From JBFMFH01 sp964481395 (lineage in GTDB: Bacteria; Acidobacteriota; Vicinamibacteria; Vicinamibacterales; JAKQTR01), in NCBI GenBank assembly GCA_964481395.1, contig CAYZYG010000099.1, forward strand, positions 1 to 18,906: a DNA stretch of 18,906 nucleotides. Reading direction: 5' to 3'. The notes beneath the pieces are model-generated. The model was not told where the DNA came from. It saw only the letters and a list, made by a program, of their open reading frames with translations, and made no database searches. Positions 1-8,000 of the stretch are shown piece after piece. Positions within the stretch are counted from its first letter, which is position 1; every line of letters starts with the position of its first letter. The position numbers and the translations under genes were made by a program.

Positions 1-951
1 ACCGCTCACGAGACCGAGGCCGAAGCGGAAGAAGAGACGCTGCGAATTCTCGACATCTACCGGGACTTTTCCGAGAACGTGCTGGCCATGCCGGTCGTGG
101 CGGGTCGCAAGAGCGAGAGCGAGAAGTTCGCCGGCGCGCTGCGCACGTATTCAATCGAAGCGCTCATGGGCGACGGCCGCGCGCTTCAGGCGGGCACCTC
201 GCACAACCTCGGCCAGAACTTCGCCAAAGCATTCGAGATCCGCTTCCAGGCCCGCGACAAGTCGCTCCAGTACGTCTGGGGCACGTCGTGGGGCGTATCG
301 ACCCGGCTCATCGGCGGCGTCATCATGACGCACGGTGACGAGACGGGGCTCGTGCTGCCGCCCCGCATCGCTCCCTACCAGGTCGTCATCGTGCCCATTC
401 CCCGCGGCAACTGGCAGGAGACGGTCTTGCCGAAGGCGCGCGAGATTCGTGATGCGCTCGTGGCCGCCGGCATTCGCGTCATGCTCGACGACCGGGACGC
501 GTACACGCCGGGATGGAAGTTCTCGGAATGGGAGCTGCGCGGGGTTCCGCTGCGCCTCGAGATCGGGCCCAAGGACATCGAGAAGCAGCAGGTGTTCTCG
601 GCCCGTCGGGACACGCGCGAGAAGCAGGCCCTTTCCCTCGAGGGGCTTGCGGGTCGCGTGCGGGACCTGCTCGACGCGATCCAGCGGAACCTGTTCGACC
701 GCGCGGTGGCCTATCGGGCCGACCACACGAGCCGCTCGGCGTCGTGGGAGGAGTTCACGCAGATCATGGAGGGGCGGCCCGGTTTCGTGGCCTCGCCCTG
801 GTGCGGCGATGCGGTCTGCGAGGCCGACATCAAGGCGGCCACGCAGGCGACGATTCGCAATCTGCCCATGGATGCCGAACCGCCAGCCGGGTCGTGTATC
901 AGGTGCGGGAAGCCCGCCTCGGCCACGGCCTGGTTCGCGAAAGCGTACTGA
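1..951 (+). CDS. proS: Prolyl-tRNA synthetase, archaeal/eukaryote type, 3' part
   Basis: Charges tRNA-Pro with proline in the cytoplasm. The frame is open from base 1, so the 5' end lies outside the window; 316 residues are visible. The first part is the end of the class II catalytic core: a QAGTSHNLGQNF stretch, then motif 3 in GGVIMTHGDETGLVLPP. The HGTP anticodon-binding domain follows (APYQVVIVPI onward). The C-terminal module carries four cysteines (C-x4-C and C-x2-C) that fit a zinc site, and the protein ends WFAKAY. This architecture, without the editing insertion of the E. coli enzyme, marks the archaeal/eukaryote-like ProS found in some bacteria. The visible part shows no frameshift. 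The gene runs toward the HEAT-repeat gene and stops 41 bp short of that gene's stop codon. Confidence 0.96.
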   Translation, partial: TAHETEAEAEEETLRILDIYRDFSENVLAMPVVAGRKSESEKFAGALRTYSIEALMGDGRALQAGTSHNLGQNFAKAFEIRFQARDKSLQYVWGTSWGVSTRLIGGVIMTHGDETGLVLPPRIAPYQVVIVPIPRGNWQETVLPKAREIRDALVAAGIRVMLDDRDAYTPGWKFSEWELRGVPLRLEIGPKDIEKQQVFSARRDTREKQALSLEGLAGRVRDLLDAIQRNLFDRAVAYRADHTSRSASWEEFTQIMEGRPGFVASPWCGDAVCEADIKAATQATIRNLPMDAEPPAGSCIRCGKPASATAWFAKAY

Positions 952-986
952 CAACTGAAAACCGATCACCGGTCGCTGAAGTCTGG
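952..986. repeat. Degenerate heptamer tandem repeat between convergent genes
   Basis: The 41-bp spacer between proS and the HEAT-repeat gene divides into five successive 7-mers: CAACTGA, AAACCGA, TCACCGG, TCGCTGA, AGTCTGG. All five read C-Y-G-R at positions 4 to 7, while positions 1 to 3 vary. This looks like a decayed tandem array with a unit of seven. The CCGG and CTGA cores recur in the heptamer arrays at 10777-10846, at the other convergent junction. No hairpin or T-run typical of an intrinsic terminator was seen. Its role is unknown. Confidence 0.5.
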
Positions 987-992
987 CGTGCC

Positions 993-2033
993 CTACTGCT
1001 GCCTCGCGAAGAGGACCCGTGCAATTTCCGGGTGCTTCCGCGCGAGGCGCTGCCCGACCGCCTGGCGGCGGGTGATCTTTTCCCGCGCGACGATGGCGCG
1101 GCCGGCCGCAATGAGCCGATCGCGCCAGGCATGTTCGGTGCGGTCGATTATCGCCGGCATGCGCGCGAGCGCTTCCGCGATGCTCTCCAGGCACGCGGCG
1201 TCGCCCACCTGGGCGGCTGCCGCCAGGAACCCGTTCGGCAGGCTACCGGCCGACGCGGCAATCGTCTCCCGCACGTCGTAGACGGCGACACGGCTGCCTC
1301 GCGCGGCGAGGGCGTCGTGTACCGCGGCCCGCGCGTTGACCCACTCGAGCCGGTCGGCCTCTCCCGGTGCGACGCGCTCCCGCACGCCGAGTTCCTCGAC
1401 TAGTTGGTGCAGTGCCGGCACCGGAATCTCGTCCGTTGCGCAGTCGAAGGCCGCTGCGAGCGTGGCGGGATCGACGGGCCGGCCCGACAGTGCTGCATCG
1501 ACGAGCGCCGTGAGCGGCGGCGCGGCTGTCGAAGACGGGGGCACGTCAGCCAGCGCCACCGCGCGGAGGGTTTCGCTGCCGTCCGTGGTGAGCCGCTGGC
1601 GGATCGGGGCGAGGACTCTGGGCGGCACGCCAGCCAGAGCGGCCCAGGCGGCGAGGCGTTCGGCCTCCGGCCGCGCCTCATCCAGCACGATCGCGCCCAG
1701 CGCGTCGAGCGCCTCGGCGCTCTCGTCGTCCACGAACCGACTCAACACCTGAATGGCTGCCGCCGCCACGCCCGGATCGGCCGTGCCCGTCGCCAGCACC
1801 TCGAGCGCCAGGGTCAGTCCGCGCCGATCGCGCGTGGACGCGAGGATTCGCAGCATCTCTGCACGAGCGACGGCGGACGGAGTGTTCCGGAACGCGTCGA
1901 CCAGGTGGGCCACCGCGCGTTCGCCGATGACCGACAGCCGGGCCGCGGCGGTTTCGCGCGCGGCCGGATCCGGGTCCGCGAGGTCGGCGATGAGCTGGTG
2001 GATCGCGCCGGCGGCGGACTTGCGGATGGCCAC
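993..2033 (-). CDS. HEAT-repeat protein, last gene of the tat operon
   Basis: A 346-residue protein, almost all alpha-helical, rich in Ala, Leu, Arg and Asp. Successive helix pairs of HEAT/PBS type are visible, for example IADLADPDPAARETAAARL followed by IGERAVAHLVDAF, and later LATGTADPGVAAAAIQVLSRF. There is no signal peptide, membrane segment or catalytic motif, so it is probably a cytoplasmic scaffold or binding protein. The start is GTG with GAGG seven bases upstream. It begins 9 bp after the tatC stop codon, so it is almost certainly cotranscribed with tatA and tatC. A link to Tat substrate handling is only a guess from position. HEAT-like repeats also occur in phycobilin lyases, but nothing here points to that activity. 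Confidence 0.8.
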   Translation of the reverse strand: MAIRKSAAGAIHQLIADLADPDPAARETAAARLSVIGERAVAHLVDAFRNTPSAVARAEMLRILASTRDRRGLTLALEVLATGTADPGVAAAAIQVLSRFVDDESAEALDALGAIVLDEARPEAERLAAWAALAGVPPRVLAPIRQRLTTDGSETLRAVALADVPPSSTAAPPLTALVDAALSGRPVDPATLAAAFDCATDEIPVPALHQLVEELGVRERVAPGEADRLEWVNARAAVHDALAARGSRVAVYDVRETIAASAGSLPNGFLAAAAQVGDAACLESIAEALARMPAIIDRTEHAWRDRLIAAGRAIVAREKITRRQAVGQRLARKHPEIARVLFARQQ

Positions 2034-2042
2034 CGCGTGACC

Positions 2043-2879
2043 TCAGGCGCGCTCGGCCCCGTCGTCGCGCTTCCGCCGCTTGCCGAACACCCAGGCGATG
2101 AGGATGCTGAGCAGGTAGAGCGCGAACATCGGGCCGGCCATGAGCGACTGCGTCACGACGTCGCCGGTCGGCGTCAGGATGGCGGCCGCCACGAAGATGA
2201 TCAGGACCGCGTACTTGATGTGGCGCAGGAGAAAGCCGGCCGTGACCAGCCCCATCCGAGACAGGAACAGCACGACCGTCGGCATCTCGAAAATGACGCC
2301 GAACGCCAGGATCATCTTGGCGTAGAGCGAGAAGACCGACGCGATCTTCGGCATGAACAGCATGTAGTCGGTCGAGAAGCCGGCGAGGAACACCCAGGCC
2401 CACGGAAAGACGACGTAATGGGAGAAGAGTGCGCCGCCCGCGAAGAACAGCGTCGACATCAGGATGAACGGCAGCGCGAACCGCCGCTCGTGCCGGTAGA
2501 GGCCAGGCGAGATGAAGAGCCAGACCTGCCACATCACGAAGGGGACCGCGATGATCACGCCCGCGAGGGCCGCGATCTTCAGCTTCAGCATGAAGGCTTC
2601 GGTCGGCTCGGTGTAGATGAGCGACGAGCCTGGCGGCAGCTTCTCGTAGAGCGGCCGCATGATGAACTCGAAGATCGGGTTGATGAAGCCGAGGGCGATC
2701 AGGAACCCGATGCCGACGGCGGCGACCGAGCCGACGAGCCGCTTGCGCAGTTCGTCGAGGTGCTCGAGGAACGACATCTTGCCCGCGGCATCGGCCGCGA
2801 GGTCGTCGGCGTCGTCGTACGGCTCGCCGCGTGGAAGGGTCTGCGCCGGAGTGCCGGGGCGGGAAGATGGGAGCGCCAT
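2043..2879 (-). CDS. tatC: Sec-independent protein translocase TatC
   Basis: The multispanning core of the twin-arginine translocase, which receives the RR signal peptide of folded substrates at the inner membrane. The 278 residues show the family entry motif MSFLEHLDELRKRL (from about residue 35), six hydrophobic helices, the conserved FMLKLKIAALAG and PFVMWQVWLFISPGLY stretches, and AAILTPTGDVVTQ near the last pair of helices. The C-terminus is short and basic (FGKRRKR). The N-terminus has a 34-residue hydrophilic extension before the usual start. I kept the upstream ATG although it has little Shine-Dalgarno, because the inner ATG has none either. The gene begins 18 bp after tatA, and the HEAT-repeat gene follows 9 bp downstream. 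Confidence 0.97.
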   Translation of the reverse strand: MALPSSRPGTPAQTLPRGEPYDDADDLAADAAGKMSFLEHLDELRKRLVGSVAAVGIGFLIALGFINPIFEFIMRPLYEKLPPGSSLIYTEPTEAFMLKLKIAALAGVIIAVPFVMWQVWLFISPGLYRHERRFALPFILMSTLFFAGGALFSHYVVFPWAWVFLAGFSTDYMLFMPKIASVFSLYAKMILAFGVIFEMPTVVLFLSRMGLVTAGFLLRHIKYAVLIIFVAAAILTPTGDVVTQSLMAGPMFALYLLSILIAWVFGKRRKRDDGAERA

Positions 2880-2897
2880 CTGGAAACGGCCGCGGCC

Positions 2898-3149
2898 CTA
2901 CTCGATCGGCTTGTACGGCTTGTCGACCGAGGGCTCGGCCGGCGGCGCTGGAGTGGACGTCGGCTTCTGCTGGTCCTCGAGCCGGATCTCCTCCTCGAGG
3001 GTGCTTCGCAGTTCGTTCGAGGCCCGGCGGAACTCACCCAGGCTGCGCCCCAGCGAACGGCCGAGTTCCGGCAGTTTCCGGGGGCCGAAGACGATGAGCG
3101 CAATCACCAGAATGATGACAAGCTCGGGCATGCCGATGGAACCGAACAT
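2898..3149 (-). CDS. tatA: Twin-arginine translocase subunit, TatA/TatB family
   Basis: Forms the transport pore of the Tat system together with TatC. The 83-residue protein has the family layout: a very short periplasmic N-terminus (MFGSIGMPE), one membrane helix (LVIILVIALIVF), the FGPRKLPELG hinge, an amphipathic helix to about residue 50, then a charged, Pro-rich tail. The open frame extends farther upstream, but the ATG at 3149 gives the canonical start and has GGAG eight bases before it. No separate tatB is in the operon. Glu9 resembles the conserved acidic residue of TatB, and FGPRKLPE is common in single TatA-type subunits, so it may serve both roles. Transcribed from the promoter at 3249-3278. 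Confidence 0.95.
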   Translation of the reverse strand: MFGSIGMPELVIILVIALIVFGPRKLPELGRSLGRSLGEFRRASNELRSTLEEEIRLEDQQKPTSTPAPPAEPSVDKPYKPIE

Positions 3150-3248
3150 TGCAGATGCTCCGGCGGCGCACGCCCGTCGATCGGGGCGGGACCGGGCCCG
3201 CGACCGGCCGATCGTGGCTGGTTCTGGATGACCGCCTTCTTCTCCTTG

Positions 3249-3278
3249 ATTATAGGAACCGCTCCCGCACAGGGTCAA
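3249..3278 (-). promoter_or_regulatory. Sigma70-type promoter of the tatA-tatC-HEAT operon
   Basis: On the minus strand TTGACC (3278-3273) is followed after 18 bp by a perfect TATAAT (3254-3249). Transcription should begin near 3242, giving a leader of roughly 93 nt before the tatA ATG. It is the best-matching promoter in the window and stands out in GC-rich DNA. Confidence 0.8.
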
Positions 3279-3309
3279 GCCAGAGCCGGTGCCTGGAGGG
3301 GCGATCTCG

Positions 3310-3338
3310 TTGTCACTCCAAGGGTTATCTGGTACGAT
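3310..3338 (+). promoter_or_regulatory. Sigma70-type promoter of the S41 protease gene
   Basis: TTGTCA (3310-3315), a 17-bp spacer, then TACGAT (3333-3338): one mismatch in the -35 hexamer, two in the -10, ideal spacing. The predicted transcription start is 3345-3347, right at the ATG at 3346. It diverges from the tat promoter, with 31 bp between the two -35 boxes. Confidence 0.6.
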
Positions 3339-3345
3339 GAGCGAT

Positions 3346-4968
3346 ATGCGCACAGTCCGCGTGGTCGTGGTGGTTGCCACCGTGCTTGCGGTGTCGGCCG
3401 TGGTCGGGGGGATGGTCGGGCGAAGCACGGCCCTGTCGCAGGAGCGCCAGCCCGACCGGTACCGGTCCCTCACGACGGCCTTGCGCTACGTCGAAACCAG
3501 CTACATCGACAAAGTGGAGTCCGATCGCGTGGTCTACAGCGCGATCGGCGGAATGCTCCAGACGCTCGATCCCCACTCGAGCTTCCTCGACCCACGGACG
3601 TACGCCCAGATGCGCGAGCGCCAGGAAGGCCGGTACTACGGCCTGGGCATCACGATCCAGGTGATCGACGGCGACATCACGGCCGTCGCCCTCTTCGAGG
3701 GGTCGCCCGCCTACAGGAAGGGCGTGCGCCGGTTCGACGTGATCGCGAAGATCGACGGGGAAGACGCCAAGGGCTGGACGAGCGAACAGGCGGCGCGGCG
3801 CCTGCGCGGCCCGAAGGGCACGCTCGTGCACATTTCCCTCAGGCGCCGGGGCTACGACGAGCTCATCGAGCTGGACGTGCCGCGCGACGAGATCAACATC
3901 CCGACGATTCCCGCCGCGTTCATGACCGACGCCACGACCGGGTACGTCCGGCTGCAGGATTTCGCGGAGCACACGTCGGATGACCTGACCACCGCGCTGC
4001 AGTCCCTGTCGGCGAAGGGCATGAAGCGGCTGCTGCTCGATCTTCGGGGCAACCCCGGCGGCCCGCTCGATCAGGCCATCAAGGTTTCGAACAAGTTCCT
4101 GTCCCAGGGGGTGTTAATCGTGTACACCCGGGGCCGGGTGCCAAACTCGGATCAGGATTTCCGGGCGACCGAGAAGACGGAGTATGCCGAACTGCCCGTC
4201 GTGGTGCTGGTCAACCGCGCGAGCGCGAGCGCGTCGGAGATCGTCTCCGGAGCGCTGCAGGATCACGACCGCGCGCCGATCGTCGGCGAAACGACCTTCG
4301 GCAAGGCGCTCGTGCAGTCCGTCTACCGAATCAGCGAAGGGGCCGGCCTCGCGCTGACGACGGCCCGCTACTACACGCCGAGCGGACGGCTGATTCAGCG
4401 TCCGTGGGACGGGACGTTCGACGAGTACCTCTCCTACACCGCGCGGGAACAGAACGGCTCGCGGCCTCGTTCGCCGGCGGACGTGCGACACACCGACGCG
4501 GGTCGAACGGTCTACGGCGGCGGCGGCATCGAGCCGGACGCCAGGCTGGAAGGGCCCATCGAGGGTTTCAACCCGTCCCGCTTCGGGCGCGCGCTGTACG
4601 CGCGGCAGACCTTCGCCACGTTTGCCCAGAAGTACTCGGCGGAGGGGGACACCCGGATCGCGGCGTCCGCCAGGGACCGCCGGGTGGTGCCGGAGGGCTT
4701 CGACGTGGACGACGCGATGATGGCTGCGTTCCGGCAGCACTTGGAAACCGAACGCATCGCGATCGACGAAGCGGCCTTCACGCAGGACCTGGCCTTCATC
4801 CGGGCGATGATCCGCTACGAGATCGATCTCAACCTCTGGGGCGTGAGCGAGGCGCGCCGGCGCCTCGTGGTCGATGACCCACAGATTCGCCTGGCCGTCG
4901 GCCAGTTCGCCGAGGCCGATCGCATGGTGCGCCAGGCCCGGGGACGGGCCATCTCCGGCGGCCGGTAA
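3346..4968 (+). CDS. S41 family C-terminal processing peptidase (CtpA/Prc type)
   Basis: A membrane-anchored or periplasmic serine protease that trims or degrades envelope proteins from the C-terminus. Numbering from the ATG at 3346 gives 540 residues: an N-terminal hydrophobic signal/anchor (about 5-28), a PDZ domain (about 95-175, GLGITIQ to GTLVHISL), and the S41 core with LLLDLRGNPGGPLDQA. The Ser-Lys dyad is visible: Ser295 in RASASASEI and Lys320 in TFGKALVQ, with the 25-residue spacing of E. coli Prc Ser430/Lys455. About 180 residues follow the core. An in-frame ATG at 3337 and a GTG at 3289 are alternative starts. None of the three has a Shine-Dalgarno, and the promoter at 3310-3338 favours 3346 as a leaderless start. 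The smc gene begins 56 bp downstream. Confidence 0.93.
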   Translation: MRTVRVVVVVATVLAVSAVVGGMVGRSTALSQERQPDRYRSLTTALRYVETSYIDKVESDRVVYSAIGGMLQTLDPHSSFLDPRTYAQMRERQEGRYYGLGITIQVIDGDITAVALFEGSPAYRKGVRRFDVIAKIDGEDAKGWTSEQAARRLRGPKGTLVHISLRRRGYDELIELDVPRDEINIPTIPAAFMTDATTGYVRLQDFAEHTSDDLTTALQSLSAKGMKRLLLDLRGNPGGPLDQAIKVSNKFLSQGVLIVYTRGRVPNSDQDFRATEKTEYAELPVVVLVNRASASASEIVSGALQDHDRAPIVGETTFGKALVQSVYRISEGAGLALTTARYYTPSGRLIQRPWDGTFDEYLSYTAREQNGSRPRSPADVRHTDAGRTVYGGGGIEPDARLEGPIEGFNPSRFGRALYARQTFATFAQKYSAEGDTRIAASARDRRVVPEGFDVDDAMMAAFRQHLETERIAIDEAAFTQDLAFIRAMIRYEIDLNLWGVSEARRRLVVDDPQIRLAVGQFAEADRMVRQARGRAISGGR

Positions 4969-5024
4969 CCCCGTGCGAGCCTGCCCTCGCCCGGAGCGCC
5001 GCCGCCTCCTGCCATTCAGCTGAC

Positions 5025-8000
5025 ATGCGTCTCCATCGTCTGGAAATCACCGGGTTCAAGTCCTTCTGCGATCGTTCCGAACTGGCCTTCGACAAGGGCG
5101 TCACGGCCATCGTCGGCCCCAACGGGTGCGGCAAGAGCAACGTGGCCGATGCCATCGTCTGGGTGCTGGGCGAGCAGAGCGCCCGCAGCCTGCGCGGCGA
5201 CCGCATGGAGGACGTCATCTTCAGCGGCAGCGACGCGCGCAAGCCGAATGCGGCAGCCGAGGTCCGGCTGATGCTGGCTGGCGTGCCCGTCGGTCCGCCG
5301 TCCGACCCGTCGTCCGGCGGGAGTCTGGTCGACGACGAGGGGCGCCCGATGGTGCGCGAGGTCGAGGTGACCAGACGGCTGTACCGGTCCGGTGAGAGCG
5401 AGTACCTCATCAACGGCGAACTGTGCCGGCTCAAGGACGTCCATGAACTTCTCATGGACACCGGCCTGGGCGCGAAGGCCTACGCCATCATCGAACAGGG
5501 CAAGATCGGCCTGATCCTCAGCACCCGCCCGACCGACCGCCGGCAGCTCATCGAGGAAGCCGCAGGCGTCACCAAGTACCGGGCTCGTCGCCGGACGGCC
5601 GAGCTGAAACTGGAGGCGGCGCAGCAGAACCTCACCCGCGTCGACGACATCATCTTCGAGGTCGAGAAGCAGCGCGGCACGCTGAAACGGCAGTCGGCGA
5701 AGGCCAGACGCTACCAGCGGCTCCGCGACGAACTCCGGCGCTGGGAGAAAGTGCAGTTCGCCCGCCGGCAGCGCATTCTCGCGCAAGCCATCGCGACCGC
5801 GGAAGCCAGGCTCGAACGCGTCAGAACCGACGAAGCCCTCGCCGCGGCCAGGGTCGCGGAACTGGAGACCGCGCTCGAAGGCGTGCGGATCGATCTGGCG
5901 GCCCGCGAGTCGGACGCGCGGGCGACGCGCGAGACCGCGCACGCCCGGGAGGTCGAGATCGGAAGGCTGGAGCAGCGCATCCAGAGCGACGAGGAGCAGC
6001 TCACGTCGCTCGGACGCCGTTCGACCGACGTGGCCGCCGAGATCGAGACGCTGGTGGCGAGGCGCGGGCCTCTGGGCGACGAGCTTGCGGCACGACAGGC
6101 CGAGCTGGCTGCGGCGTTCGACGAGCGCGATGCCGCGGCCTCCGCGCTGACCGCCGCCAGCGACGAACTCAGCGCGAGTGAAGCGACGCTGACCGGCCTC
6201 GAATCCGACGTCGAGGCCGTGCGCGCCGAGCAGTTCGCGCTCGCCAACGCGGCCACGACCCTGCAATACACCATCGAAAGCGCGCGGGCGGCCCGCGACC
6301 GGGTTCAGCGGGATCTCTCGCGCCTGTCCGCCGAGACCGCCGACCTCGACGTCGAGGCCGCGCGCGTGGCCGGAGAGAGAGAACGGGCCGATGCCGATTT
6401 CGCCCGCGGACGCGAGGCGCTCGAAGCGCTGGTGCTCGATCGCAGCGCGCGGGAAGGGGCGCTGAGCGCGCTCAGGGCTGAGCGCGAGCGGGAAGGGCAG
6501 TGCTTGCGCCAGCTCGAGCAGCGCGTAGCCGGCGCCGAGGCCCGCCTGCACTCGCTTCAGCAGTTCGATGCATCGCGGACGGCCTACGGCGATGCGGCGC
6601 GGCTGATTCTCGCCGGGGCCGCCGGGGCCCTCGATCACGCGGGATCCGTGGCCGACCATCTCGACGTGACGCCCGGATACGAACGGGCCGTCGAGGCCTG
6701 TCTCGGCGACGCCCTGCAGTACGTCGTCGTGCCGTCCCACGAGATCGCCGCCGAGGGCCTGCGACTCGTGCGCGAGAGCACATCGGGCCGGTGCGGGTTC
6801 GTCGTCGTGGGCGAGGGTGCATCAGCTCCGGCCGTCAAGGCTCCACCGGTCGAGGGCCTGGTCCCGCTCTCGGACGTGGTGCGCGTCATCGGTCCTCATG
6901 CGGAGGCGCTCGCGTCGGTCGCGCTCCGTGGCTGGATCGCCCCGTCCTATGAGTCGGCCGTCGAGGCTTCGCGGCTGACCCCGCTCCCCGTTGCGACCAC
7001 CGCGGGCGACGTCTGCTGGAGCCGCCAGATGGTCGCCGGGGGCGGTGACGGAGCCGAGGGGCGCGGCATCCTCGATACGAAGCGCGAGATCCGGGAGCTG
7101 GACGAGCAGGTAACCGCCCACCGGGCCGCGTTGGCTCGTCAGGCCGATGGCGTGGATGCGCTCGCGGCCCGCGTGGCCGAAGCCACTGCTGGGATCGAGG
7201 CTGTGACGGCCGGCATCCACCAGCAGGAGAAACTGAACGTCGGCTTCGAACTGCGCCTGGCTCAGGCCATCGAAGAGGCGCGCCGCCTTCAGCAGAAGCA
7301 CGAACTCGTAGCGCGCGACACGCGCGCGGCGGAGGAGGAGCTGGCCGGACTGCAGAAGCGGCAGGCCGAGGCGCAGGCATCGATCGGCAGGCTGGCCGAC
7401 CAGCAGCTGGCCGTCGACGGCAGGATGTCCGCCGCCCAGCGGCGCCTCTTCGAGGCGCGCGAGGAGGCCCGACAGCTGAGTGAACGCGTCAAGGATGCCA
7501 TGGCGACGCACGCTCGACGGGCTGAGCGTGCGTCGGGGCTGGCGATTGAGACCGCCCGCCTCGAGGAATCCCAGCGGGAGATCGAGACCAGACTCGCCAG
7601 CCGGCGCGACGAACAGTCGGCGATGGCGGCGGAGCGGGAGCGGCTCCACGAGGCGCTGGCCGGCAGCCGGCGCGCGCTCGATGCGGAACTGCTGGCGCTC
7701 GACGCGGCGCGGGTGGAGGTCCAGGCTGCCGACGATCGGGCCAACGCGCTCCGGGTGCAGGCCGACGCCCAGGAGGAGACCATCCGCGAGGCCCGCCGGG
7801 CCCTCGACGACGTCAGGGCAGCCCGGGCCGACGCTGACGTGCAGCGCGCGAAGGCCGAGAGCGACCTCGTCCACCTGGCGGAGACCGTGGCCGAAACGCT
7901 CCAGACGGGCCTGGACACCGTGGTCGCCGAAGTCGAACTGATGGAGCAGTCGGGCGACCTGTCGCCTGACTGGCGTACGATCTACGGCGAAGAGTCCGAC

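Noticed and set aside
1404..3983. Plus-strand open frame of 859 codons
   Set aside because: It runs opposite the HEAT-repeat, tatC and tatA genes and into the S41 gene. It is rich in Arg, His, Glu and Asp with no domain pattern, as expected for an antisense frame in GC-rich DNA.
5016..6740. Minus-strand frame of 574 codons, and a similar one at 6822-8630
   Set aside because: Both lie entirely opposite smc, which has all family motifs. They are composition artefacts of its Ala/Glu/Arg-rich coiled coil.
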